From positions 1 through 36,615 of the forward strand of contig NZ_RAWB01000024.1 in NCBI RefSeq assembly GCF_003612055.1: DNA of 36,615 nucleotides, read 5' to 3'. Positions within the stretch are counted from its first letter, which is position 1; each line of letters starts with the position of its first letter. The DNA comes from Corallococcus llansteffanensis (GTDB taxonomy: Bacteria > Myxococcota > Myxococcia > Myxococcales > Myxococcaceae). Position numbers and translations under genes: made by a program. Below, piece after piece: positions 15,118 to 23,071 of this stretch. The notes beneath the pieces are model-generated. The model worked only from the letters and a program-made list of their open reading frames with translations. It was not told the origin of the DNA and made no database searches.

Positions 15118-15259
15118 CGGCAGGAGCCTCGCCCGGGGTGAAGCGCCCTGGGCGTGTGTCACAATGAACATGCCAATGCCGAGCGTCTTCTGGCATGCCA
15201 GCTCCACGCACGAGGATGAGGTGTTCAAGCCGCGCGGGGTCAAGGTTCACGGGGGGGAC

Positions 15260-16984
15260 ATGCAACAGGTTGAGCTGAGAGAGAATGACGAGGAGACCCT
15301 GCTGCATCCTTCGGACCTGGAGGAAGCGCTCCGCAAAGGAACGGTGCCTGGCTCGGCCGTGGTCCGCTACGAGCCCTGGACAGGGACCTTGTTCGCCCGG
15401 ATCGAGACGATCGCGGCCTTGGCCGGGGCGGTGGATGCGCCAGCGGCCCGTGCGGCTGCGCGGCTGGCGAAGAAGTCCTTTCCATGGGCCACCACGCTGC
15501 TGTGCTTGCTGCTGCTCCTGGCCTTTGGCCTTCAGGTCGGGCTCGGGCTGATGGGGCTGGAACCCGAGCGGCTTGGCGCTGTCGGGTTCGAGCCCACCGT
15601 CCTCGATGCGGCCTGGTGGAGCGCGTGGACGGCGCCCTGGCTCCACGGCGGCGCCCGCCACCTGGCACTCAACCTGCCAATCCTGGCCTACAGCTGCTTC
15701 CGGGTGGAGCGGGTGCTGGGAATGACGGGATTGCTGCTGGTGCTGCTCGGGGCGAGCCTCATGGCGGCGCTGCTCATCGTCCCGTTCTCGGTGCTGCCAG
15801 TCGTGGGCTCATCCATCCTGGCCTTCGGCGCCTGGGGTGCCCAGCTCGGCCTGGGGCTGCGACTGGGGGAAGCCATCCCGCGCGAGCAGCGCAGCGCCTA
15901 TGGCTGGAGTTCCTATCTGCTGTTCGCCTTCTTCCTGGTGGCTGGCTTTTCGGCGCCGAAGGTCTCGGTGCTGGGCCATGTGGGCGGCTACCTTGGAGGA
16001 CTGGCCGTGTCGCTGTGGGTCCGCCCGGAGACGCTGGCACCTCGCACGGGCGTGGCCCTGACGCGGCTCCGCTCGCTGGGGGCCGGCCTGGGCCTCCTGG
16101 CGCTCCCGGCGGGACTGGCCTGGCTCCTGGCATCCTCGCCGACGCTGCTCTGCTCGCTGAGCCGGCCCGCCGGAGTCCTCCAGGATGGGCTGGAGCTGTC
16201 GGTCTGCTGGCGCATGGCCAGCCACCCGGGAAAGGTCATGGGGCTGGATGCGTGGGGGGTGGGTCCGGGGTCCGACAGCGCTGTCTTCGCGGCGTCCCAC
16301 CTGCTCCGGAACCCTGATCAGCTGGACCCGGAGCTGCTCCAGCAGGACTGGGAGCGACGCCTGGGAAGCCCCGTGACCCAGACCGAGGTCCCGGCGCTTC
16401 AAGAGGGCTGGCGGGCCTGGACGCTCACAAGTGGGGGCCACAGCGTTTTCGAGCAGGCCCGCGTGGAGGGAGCCCGGATCCACCGGGTCGGCTGGTACAC
16501 GAAACGCCCCCTGTCGCCGCCTCGCAAGGCGTTCTACGAAGCCGTGCTGAAGACCGTCAGGCTTTCCGAGCCGGCGGAGCTGAAGAACCGACGCGAAGCC
16601 TGGTCGAAGCTTCAGGGCGCTCCGCAGCGCACCTTTGAGTATGGCGAAGCGTTGGAGACGGCCGGGCGCTACGAGGAGGCCCTGGCGCTGTTCGCCAGAC
16701 TGGAGACCCAGGAGAATGGTTGGGAATGGGAATCCATCCGGGCCCGCTTTCGGATCTGCTCCACGCATTCCACGCTGGCGGCCTGCGGGGGCGCGTGGCG
16801 CGATGACTGGTTGAAGAAGGCGACGCTGGAGGACGTCGCGATCCGCGTGCCGGCCATCCAGTGGCTGGTGGCCGAGGGTCGCTGTCCGGAAGCGCAGCAG
16901 CAGGCCCGACGGCTGGAACGCGTGCCCGAAGTGGATCCCGCGGAGGTCAAGCAAGCCCTGAGCACCTGCGGAGCGCCGCGATAG
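15260..16984 (+). CDS. Rhomboid-family intramembrane protease with C-terminal extension
   Basis: 574 residues from ATG 15260, preceded by a G-rich ribosome site; in-frame starts at 15164 and 15089 would add residues that look non-conserved, the latter overlapping the upstream gene. Residues about 1-60 are a soluble head, then a multi-pass membrane region. Rhomboid signs are WLHGGARHLALN, the Ser motif in VGSSILAFGAWGA (Ser185) and His240 in GHVGGYLGG. The usual GxSG is GSSI, so the fourth Gly is replaced by Ile. After the last membrane segment a soluble region of about 270 residues follows, including a TPR-like helix pair (EYGEALETAGRYEEALALFA). It converges on the TPR-CHAT gene with an 11-bp gap. 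Confidence 0.8.
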   Translation: MQQVELRENDEETLLHPSDLEEALRKGTVPGSAVVRYEPWTGTLFARIETIAALAGAVDAPAARAAARLAKKSFPWATTLLCLLLLLAFGLQVGLGLMGLEPERLGAVGFEPTVLDAAWWSAWTAPWLHGGARHLALNLPILAYSCFRVERVLGMTGLLLVLLGASLMAALLIVPFSVLPVVGSSILAFGAWGAQLGLGLRLGEAIPREQRSAYGWSSYLLFAFFLVAGFSAPKVSVLGHVGGYLGGLAVSLWVRPETLAPRTGVALTRLRSLGAGLGLLALPAGLAWLLASSPTLLCSLSRPAGVLQDGLELSVCWRMASHPGKVMGLDAWGVGPGSDSAVFAASHLLRNPDQLDPELLQQDWERRLGSPVTQTEVPALQEGWRAWTLTSGGHSVFEQARVEGARIHRVGWYTKRPLSPPRKAFYEAVLKTVRLSEPAELKNRREAWSKLQGAPQRTFEYGEALETAGRYEEALALFARLETQENGWEWESIRARFRICSTHSTLAACGGAWRDDWLKKATLEDVAIRVPAIQWLVAEGRCPEAQQQARRLERVPEVDPAEVKQALSTCGAPR

Positions 16985-16995
16985 GCGGGGCCCAA

Positions 16996-19900
16996 TCACC
17001 CCTCTGTTCGGGAGGGCTGCGCCTCGTGGGAGTTGGACGTGAGCGAGCGCAGGGGCGCATCCCGGCCCATGGCGATGAAGGGCGCCCAGGCGTGTGGATG
17101 TGATTGGGTCCGCCGCAACTCCCGCATCGCCTCGCGCAGTGCCGCGGCTCGGCCCTGGCCCGCCAACAGGTTGCGGTAGTAGGCCTCCATCAGCGTGCTC
17201 GTCGTCTGGTCTTCCACCTTCCATAGGCTCATCACCACCGTCTCCGCTCCCGCCACGAGGAAGGCCCGGCGCAGCCCGTACACACCCTGTCCCAGCTTGA
17301 TGTCGCCCCGGCCGGTGTCGCACGCGGACAGGACGACGAGTTGGGTGCCCCAGAGGTCGAGGCCCGCCAGCTCCAGCGCCGTCACCAGCGTGCTGTCGGG
17401 CGGAGGGGCCGGGCTGAAGCCGGAGGGCACTGAGGCACTCGCCCCAGCGAGGACAAGGCCGGAGCGCAGCAGAGGATCCGCGGGGCTGGGGGCCTGGGGG
17501 TCCTCGCCCAGCGCACCGAAGTGGATAACCGCGCGGGAAGCCGTGGTGGACTCGGGCGCGTTCCCCAAGAAGAAGCCGTGGGTGGCCAGATGGAGGATGC
17601 CAGGGGTCGGCAGGTGCATCAGCCGCTCCTTGGTGGCCTCGGGGCCCAGGAAGAGCTGGGCCTGCGGAATCAGGCGCTGAATGGACTCGGCCTCATGAAG
17701 GGTGCCTGGCAGTGGGGTCAGCGCCCAGGCCCTTCGCGCCTCGTCCGCGGGCAGCGTGGAGAAGAAGTGCCCAATAGAAGCGGAGCGCTCGGCCCCCGTT
17801 GGAGCGTCTCCCTTCGAGTGAGTGGGCGCTGGGAGTGAGGCGTTGAAATCCGGGTTTGCGAGGACGACCACCGAGCCTGGGGACACGCTCTCCTGGGGAC
17901 GAGGCAGCAGGTCCTTGCCGGAGGAGAGGTAGGTGAAGTCGAAGGCCTCCACGAGGAACTGGTGGCCATCATGGAGGGCGGCAAAGGGCACCAGCGCGAG
18001 CTGTCCATCCGGCGAAAGGAAGAGGCGGCGGGTCTCCCCCAGCAGCGGAAGCAGGGGCTGGAAGGCGAGCTGGTAGAGCGCCTGGGCGGGGGCTTCGAAG
18101 GCGGTATCCCGGTTGGCCAGGGCGTCTCTCAGGCGCGAGGCAGCGGAGTCGATGGACTCGGCGGGCCCCAGGTCCAGGGTGCGGGTCGTTGAGTCAGGGA
18201 AGAGCACCAGCGCCAGGTAACGCAGGGATTTGGGACGCGTGGACCCGGGCGCTCCGGGCCTGGGCACCAGCGGCCGGTCCACGTAGGTGATGAACTCGAC
18301 GAGCGCGCCGTCCCTGGGCAGGGCCGCGGCGACACGGTCGACAATCTCGGAGGGGGACGGCAGCGCGGTCAGCGCGCGCAGGGGAGCGGAGCGGCTGGCC
18401 AGGTCGGCTTCGAGGGCCGCGCCCTGCTCGGAAAGTTCTTGGAGGCGCTGTTGGTAGGCAGGCAGTGAGAGTGAACCGGGGCCCTGGAGTGACAACTGGG
18501 CCAGCTGGCTGCGCAGTCCTCCCAGCCTCTCGAAGGTTTCACGGTCCTGCGCGCCCAGGCTCCGGTAGATGGTCCGGGAGATATCGGCCGTTTCCTCCAC
18601 GGAGCGGCCTTTGAGGAGCAGGGCGGCGCCGAGGGCCAGGCGTCTGACGCGGGCGTCGTCGGGATGAGCGCGCAGCAGCGCATAGAGCCGCTCCTCGTCA
18701 GTGCGAAGGAACTGGAGGAAGCGGGACAGGTGCATCTCGGAGAAGCCGAGTGCCTCCCGGCGCAGGCGCCGCTCGGACATGGCGAACGCGTGGGTCAGCA
18801 GCGGGAGGGCCTCGGAGAGGCGATGCTGGGCCAGGTGGACCACCGCGAGGTGGTTGAGCACTTCCGCGCTGCGCGGATGGTTCTCGCCGGAAGTCGCGCC
18901 CCGAATGGCGAGCTCGCGCTCGTAGAGTGGCCGGGCCTTGCCGTACAAACCCTGAGCCAGGTAGAGGTTGGCAAGGTCGTGCAGCGCGTCGGCGACGTCG
19001 AAGTCATCCTTGCCATACGCTGCTTCCGAGATGGCCAGCGCGCGTTTCAGGAGCGGTTCGGCTCGGGCATACAACCCTTGGGCCAGGTAGAGATTGCCGA
19101 GATTGCTGAGCGGCCTGGCGACATAGGGGTAGTGTTTGCCATTGCTCGCTTCCAAGACGGCCAGCGCGCGTTTCAAGAGCGGCTCGGCGCGAGCGTATAA
19201 CCCTTGGGCCAGGTAGAGGCTGCCGAGACTGCCAAGGGAGAGGGCGACGCGAAAGTGCATCTCGCCCAAGGCCGCCTCCCGAATGGCCAGCGCGCGCTCG
19301 AGGAGCGGCTCGGCCCGAGCATACAACCCCTGGGCCATGTAGATGTTTCCGAGTGAGACGACCTGGTTGGCGACAATGGGATGGCTCTTGCCGAGGGCCG
19401 CTTCCCAAATGGCCAGCGCGCGCACGTAGAGCGGCTCGGCGCGTCCGTACAGGCCCTGGAGTTGATAGGCCACAGCCCAACGGTAGAGCAACTCAGCGAC
19501 GAGGGGATGGCCCTTGCCGACGGTCGCCTCCTGGATGGCAAGGGCGCGTACGTAGAGCGGCTCGGCACGAGCGAACCATCCCAGGCGCACGTAGATATCA
19601 GCAAGTTGACGGAGTGCGTCCGCGACGTTGGGAGGATTGTTTTCGAGAACCGCTTCCCGAACGGCCATCGCACGCAACGACAGCGGCCCGGCCCGAGCGA
19701 CCACCCCCTGGGACGAGTAGAGGTCGGCGAGGAGCCAGAGCGAGTACGCGACATCGGGATGCTTCTGGCCGAGGAAGGATTCCCGGATGGCCAGCGCGCG
19801 GACATAGAGCGGCTCGGCACGAGCGTACAACCCCAGGCTCAAGTAGGAGTCGCCGAGGTCGTTGAGCGTTTGAGCGACCTCCAGGTGGTTCTGGCCGAGG

Positions 19901-20475
19901 GCGGCTTCCCGGATGGCCAGCGCGCGCAAGAAGAGCGGCTCGGCACGAGCGTACGCGAGCTGATGCAAATAGAGTTTTGCGAGACTGTTGAGCGATGCGG
20001 CAACGAGAAGATGGTTCTTTCCGAAGGCAGCTTCCCGGATGGCCAGCGCGCGTTGCAGGAGCGGCTCGGCCCGTTCATACAGTTGCTGGTCCGAATAGAG
20101 GTTGGCGAGGAGGGTCAGCGATTGAGCGACCTCCGGGTGGTCCTTGCCGAGGGCGGCTTCCTGGATGACCAACGCGCGTTGCAGGAGCGGCTCGGCCCGG
20201 ACAGGGTTCCCCTGAAGCAGGAGATGATGGCCGAGCATGTCCAGAGAGCTGGCGACCTCTGGATGGGCGCTCCCGAGCACAGCCTCACGCAGTGCGAGCG
20301 CGCGCTCACCCCGCGCAATGGCTTCCGCGTACCGCCCCGCGTCCCAGGACGTGTTCGCCTCGTCTGAAGCCGTCTGCGCCTCCTGGAGCCGCGCATCCGG
20401 AGGCCCCTCCCCGGCCGCCACTCCCGGCGCACAGCAGGCCAGCACCACCATCATCCCCATGAAGAACTGCCACAT
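16996..20475 (-). CDS. Exported TPR-CHAT caspase-like protein
   Basis: 1159 residues from ATG 20475 with AGGAG 5 bases upstream. The N-terminus (MWQFFMGMMVVLACCAPGVA) is hydrophobic and looks like an export signal, possibly a lipoprotein (VLAC), although it lacks a positive start. Residues about 45-575 are twelve or more 42-residue TPR units of the kinesin-light-chain type (YARAEPLLKRALAI.., LANLYLAQGL). After a helical linker, the C-terminal CHAT domain carries LHLATHGFF (His966) and LSACDTGRGD (Cys1052), the caspase/separase-like dyad. CHAT proteins cleave other proteins; TPRs usually choose the partner. An exported copy should act outside the cytoplasm. No partner gene is evident, and the convergent rhomboid is only a positional neighbour. 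Confidence 0.9.
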   Translation of the reverse strand: MWQFFMGMMVVLACCAPGVAAGEGPPDARLQEAQTASDEANTSWDAGRYAEAIARGERALALREAVLGSAHPEVASSLDMLGHHLLLQGNPVRAEPLLQRALVIQEAALGKDHPEVAQSLTLLANLYSDQQLYERAEPLLQRALAIREAAFGKNHLLVAASLNSLAKLYLHQLAYARAEPLFLRALAIREAALGQNHLEVAQTLNDLGDSYLSLGLYARAEPLYVRALAIRESFLGQKHPDVAYSLWLLADLYSSQGVVARAGPLSLRAMAVREAVLENNPPNVADALRQLADIYVRLGWFARAEPLYVRALAIQEATVGKGHPLVAELLYRWAVAYQLQGLYGRAEPLYVRALAIWEAALGKSHPIVANQVVSLGNIYMAQGLYARAEPLLERALAIREAALGEMHFRVALSLGSLGSLYLAQGLYARAEPLLKRALAVLEASNGKHYPYVARPLSNLGNLYLAQGLYARAEPLLKRALAISEAAYGKDDFDVADALHDLANLYLAQGLYGKARPLYERELAIRGATSGENHPRSAEVLNHLAVVHLAQHRLSEALPLLTHAFAMSERRLRREALGFSEMHLSRFLQFLRTDEERLYALLRAHPDDARVRRLALGAALLLKGRSVEETADISRTIYRSLGAQDRETFERLGGLRSQLAQLSLQGPGSLSLPAYQQRLQELSEQGAALEADLASRSAPLRALTALPSPSEIVDRVAAALPRDGALVEFITYVDRPLVPRPGAPGSTRPKSLRYLALVLFPDSTTRTLDLGPAESIDSAASRLRDALANRDTAFEAPAQALYQLAFQPLLPLLGETRRLFLSPDGQLALVPFAALHDGHQFLVEAFDFTYLSSGKDLLPRPQESVSPGSVVVLANPDFNASLPAPTHSKGDAPTGAERSASIGHFFSTLPADEARRAWALTPLPGTLHEAESIQRLIPQAQLFLGPEATKERLMHLPTPGILHLATHGFFLGNAPESTTASRAVIHFGALGEDPQAPSPADPLLRSGLVLAGASASVPSGFSPAPPPDSTLVTALELAGLDLWGTQLVVLSACDTGRGDIKLGQGVYGLRRAFLVAGAETVVMSLWKVEDQTTSTLMEAYYRNLLAGQGRAAALREAMRELRRTQSHPHAWAPFIAMGRDAPLRSLTSNSHEAQPSRTEG
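18790..20350 (-). repeat. 126-bp periodic coding repeats (TPR array)
   Basis: Within the TPR-CHAT gene the DNA itself repeats with a 126-bp period, seen from the recurrent block ggccagcgcgcg (e.g. at 20041, 19915 and 19789) and gagcggctcgg. Each period is one 42-residue TPR unit. The high DNA similarity suggests recent unit duplication or gene conversion. Confidence 0.85.
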
Positions 20476-20514
20476 GTTGGCTCCTGGTGCCCGTCCAGTT
20501 TCGATAGCCCAGAC

Positions 20515-20540
20515 CTGCCAGGTCAGACCTGACCTGGCAG
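20515..20540. promoter_or_regulatory. Perfect 12+12 bp palindrome upstream of TPR-CHAT gene
   Basis: CTGCCAGGTCAG (20515-20526) is followed by a 2-nt spacer (AC) and its exact reverse complement (20529-20540). It lies 40-65 bp upstream of the TPR-CHAT start codon in the 285-bp gap to the divergent acyltransferase gene. The position and dyad symmetry fit an operator for a dimeric regulator. As RNA it could also fold into a hairpin. A smaller dyad with the same AC spacer (GGTGCG / CGCACC, 20632-20645) lies nearer the acyltransferase gene. No other gene-like content is seen in this gap. Confidence 0.6.
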
Positions 20541-20760
20541 AAAGGCCCCGAACGGTTTCCCCCGCGAACCGATGGAGCCGGTGAGCCGGAAAATGATGCA
20601 GAAAATCCGTGGAGTCCCTTTACCTGGGAGGGGTGCGACCGCACCTCCCCTTGGCCGGACGCCTTCCTGGCCCGCGGAATGTCTGCATCAATTTCCGCCG
20701 CGCCGGCTCGTTCCAGGGGATGCGGCGACAGTGAAGCCGCGTCAGATACGACAGGACGCC

Positions 20761-21360
20761 ATGAAAGACTCCTTTGAAGTCAGGACCCTTACGAGCAGAG
20801 AAGAGTTGGATGGCTATCGAAGGCTGCTTTTCGATGTTTATATCCACGAGTCAGGCTGGAAGTTCAGTCCAGACAATCCCGCCGGAATCCGGGTTTCTGA
20901 CCGTAGGTTGCTGGATGACCGGGATGACGTCGCCACCTGCTTCGGTATCTTCAGCCAGGACAGATTGGTGGGGGGCGCCCGGATCTGCGGGAGGCTGCAT
21001 GATCGATTCGAGGTCCATGGCTACCAGCCGGATCGGGATCTGTCCGTTCTCGACATCCCCAATCTGATCGAAGCAAACAGGGCCGTCCTGCGCCCCGAAA
21101 TCAGGGGCAGCAGCGCATTCGCATCGCTGGCCCTGCATATCCTTGAATTCTGCAAGAGCAACCACCTGCTTCTTTTTACAATCCCAAGCGTGCAGTCCGT
21201 GATGCGCTTCTACAAATCGATTGGGATGACGCCAGCCGAAGGCTGCAGATTCAAGTTCGAACCCGAGGATCCAGCGGAGGCGCAGCTGTTCCTGGTGGAT
21301 TCAGAGGACGTCCTGGACACCGTCATCAACAATCTGCGTCAACTCATCCGTGGCGGTTGA
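20761..21360 (+). CDS. LuxI/FeeM-like acyltransferase (GNAT fold), low G+C
   Basis: 199 residues from ATG 20761 (AGGA upstream; the frame is open to 20572 but the added part is not protein-like). The N-terminus (LDGYRRLLFDVYIHESGW) and the core DRLVGGARI ... IEANRAVLRPEIRGSS resemble the GNAT branch that includes acyl-homoserine-lactone synthases, N-acyl amino acid synthases (FeeM) and exosortase-associated acyltransferases. These join an acyl chain from acyl-ACP or acyl-CoA to an amine. The exact product cannot be read. Base composition is unlike the neighbours: I count 29 G+C of 60 at 20821-20880 and 33 of 60 at 21181-21240, against 44 of 60 at 22081-22140. This suggests acquisition by transfer. 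Confidence 0.65.
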   Translation: MKDSFEVRTLTSREELDGYRRLLFDVYIHESGWKFSPDNPAGIRVSDRRLLDDRDDVATCFGIFSQDRLVGGARICGRLHDRFEVHGYQPDRDLSVLDIPNLIEANRAVLRPEIRGSSAFASLALHILEFCKSNHLLLFTIPSVQSVMRFYKSIGMTPAEGCRFKFEPEDPAEAQLFLVDSEDVLDTVINNLRQLIRGG

Positions 21361-21398
21361 GCGGGGCCCCTCGCGGCAACGTCTGATATGCATGAGGG

Positions 21399-22166
21399 AT
21401 GATTCGCGTCTGCATCGCAGGAGTGACTGGCTGGGTGGGACAACCCCTCGCGGCGGCGGTCGAAGCCGCGGAAGACCTGGAGCTGGTGGCGGCCGTGGCA
21501 CGCCGCGCCCGAGGTGAGTCGCTGGGGCGCCTGACCATCAGCGGCTCCGTCGAGGACGCGCTGGCGGTCCCTTCGGACGTCTTCGTGGACTACACCAGCG
21601 CCGTGGCCGTGAAGGACAACGTGCTGGCGGCGGTCCGCACCGGCCGACACGCGGTCGTCGGCAGCTCGGGCCTGACGGACGATGACCTTCGCGAGCTGGA
21701 TGAGGCCGCCAGGAGCGCAAAGGTAGGCGTGCTCGCGGTGGGCAACTTCGCCATCACCGCCGCGCTGCTGCAGCGCTTCGCCATTGAAGCCGCCCGGCAC
21801 CTGCCGTCGTGGGAGATCCTCGACAGCGCCTACGCCGGGAAGATGGACGCCCCCAGCGGGACGGCGCGGGAGCTGGCGTGGCGGCTGTCGGAGGTGAGGG
21901 CTCCCGAGGTCGAGGTTCCGGTGGAGAAGACCGTCGGGGATGTCGCCGCGCGCGGAGCGACGGTGAACCAATCGCGCATCCACTCGATGCGCCTCCCCGG
22001 CTACACCATCGGCCTGGAGATCCGCTTCGGTCAGCAGGATGAACGGCTGACCCTCTCCTACGACGGCGGACCCGGAGCGACGCCCTACGTCGCGGGCACG
22101 CTGCTCGCCATCCGCCGGGTGCACGAGTTCGTCGGAGTCGTTCGCGGAATGGACAGGCTCCTCTAG
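21399..22166 (+). CDS. DapB-like dihydrodipicolinate reductase homologue lacking the catalytic His pair
   Basis: 255 residues, normal DapB length. NAD(P)-binding loop CIAGVTGWVGQPL near the start, VGNFAITAALLQRFA in place of the family's PNFS segment, and KMDAPSGTA with the conserved Lys148. The family normally has HH three residues before this Lys (E. coli His159, His160, Lys163); here the pair is Ala144-Tyr145. It may therefore be a paralogue with a changed reaction and not the lysine-pathway enzyme. The gene stands alone, 38 bp after the acyltransferase, with no other dap genes nearby. GAGGG lies directly against the ATG, unusually close for a ribosome site. A 5-bp hairpin follows the stop. 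Confidence 0.8.
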   Translation: MIRVCIAGVTGWVGQPLAAAVEAAEDLELVAAVARRARGESLGRLTISGSVEDALAVPSDVFVDYTSAVAVKDNVLAAVRTGRHAVVGSSGLTDDDLRELDEAARSAKVGVLAVGNFAITAALLQRFAIEAARHLPSWEILDSAYAGKMDAPSGTARELAWRLSEVRAPEVEVPVEKTVGDVAARGATVNQSRIHSMRLPGYTIGLEIRFGQQDERLTLSYDGGPGATPYVAGTLLAIRRVHEFVGVVRGMDRLL

Positions 22167-22201
22167 CCAACCTGCTTCAGGTAGGTCCGTTAAGGCGATG
22201 T

Positions 22202-22227
22202 CCGCAGGACGCAGGCCGGTTCCCAGC
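22202..22227 (-). repeat. Dispersed intergenic repeat, copy 1
   Basis: A 26-bp element that differs at one base from copy 2 at 22921-22946, in the same orientation; the two flank the GNAT gene. A more diverged copy lies at 28270-28292 in the other orientation. In the orientation of the minus strand the core reads GGGAACCGGCCTGCGTCCTG. All three are intergenic. The rest of the 287-bp gap 22167-22453 holds nothing else that I recognise. Confidence 0.75.
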
Positions 22228-22453
22228 CGAGGTGTGCGTCGTCGGCTGGCTACATCCAGTTTGAGGCAACCTGGCCCCGGCGCTCACCATGAGGCGCGCG
22301 TTGACGGGGCGCCAGGAGACGACGGTGGGAGTCGCGCAGAGAGGGTGTCGCGAAGGACGGGAGCGGTGGCGCGGGGCACGGCAGCATCGACCCTGGCGTG
22401 GGACGCGGGCTAGAGTCGGCTCGTCACTCGGCTCGCGGAGACCGGCTCTCTTG

Positions 22454-22906
22454 GTGAACCTGCGCAACGTTATAGATGAAGACCTCCCGATCTTCTTCGA
22501 GCACCAACGGGACGCGGTCGCGCTGCGCATGGCCGCATTCCCGTCGCGGGAACGCGATGCCTTCCTGACCCACTGGCGCACGAAGGTTCTCCGCCCCGAG
22601 AACGTGACCCGCACCATCGTCGTTGGCGGCCTGGTCGCTGGGTACATCGGCAGTTGGGAACAGGACGGCAAGCGCCTCGTCGCCTATTGGATGGGTCGCG
22701 AGCACTGGGGCAAGGGCATCGCGACACGGGCGCTCTCGGAGTTCCTCGTGCTTGAGCCGATTCGTCCGCTCCATGCGTGGGTCGCTGTCCACAACGTCGG
22801 GTCGATCCGCGTCCTCGAGAAGTGTGGCTTCCGCACGGTGGCCCAGGAGAACCAGCAGCACGCGGACGGAGTTGCTGAGGTACTCATGACGCTTGGTCCG
22901 AAATAG
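22454..22906 (+). CDS. GNAT-family N-acetyltransferase (RimJ/RimL-like)
   Basis: 150 residues from GTG 22454, which gives the usual beginning (LRNVIDEDLPIFFEHQRD); the frame is open to 22289 but the added part is not protein-like. The acetyl-CoA loop GREHWGKGIATRAL and the C-terminal VHNVGSIRVLEKCGF block identify the RimJ/RimL branch of GNAT acetyltransferases, which acetylate protein N-termini or small amines. The substrate is unknown. The gene is flanked by two nearly identical 26-bp repeats about 719 bp apart and is somewhat less G+C-rich (38 of 60 at 22741-22800) than DapB or DusA, so it may be a recent insertion. Confidence 0.85.
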   Translation: MNLRNVIDEDLPIFFEHQRDAVALRMAAFPSRERDAFLTHWRTKVLRPENVTRTIVVGGLVAGYIGSWEQDGKRLVAYWMGREHWGKGIATRALSEFLVLEPIRPLHAWVAVHNVGSIRVLEKCGFRTVAQENQQHADGVAEVLMTLGPK

Positions 22907-22920
22907 TATGAGCCGGGTAC

Positions 22921-22946
22921 CCGCAGGACGCAGGCGGGTTCCCAGC
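22921..22946 (-). repeat. Dispersed intergenic repeat, copy 2
   Basis: 25 of 26 bases match copy 1 (22202-22227), in the same orientation. It starts 14 bp after the stop of the GNAT gene, in the 165-bp gap before the convergent dusA stop. Copy 1 precedes the same gene. Confidence 0.75.
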
Positions 22947-23071
22947 GCACCGCGTCCCTAAGCAACTTCCCTGAAGGGGAGTAGCGTGAAGCTGTTCCCC
23001 AGCCATACGCAGGGCCACCCTGGGAGCGCGGCGGCATCTGCTGAGCCTGGGAGCGTTGCCAGCGCGGGACT

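Noticed and set aside
16996-20475. TPR-CHAT as part of a type III-E CRISPR (Craspase) system
   Set aside because: There is no gRAMP effector, cas gene or array nearby, and the protein carries an export-like N-terminus.
22167-22230. Integron attC site at the repeat before the GNAT gene
   Set aside because: GTTAAGG resembles a core site but does not fit GTTRRRY, and no matching inverse core or integrase is present.
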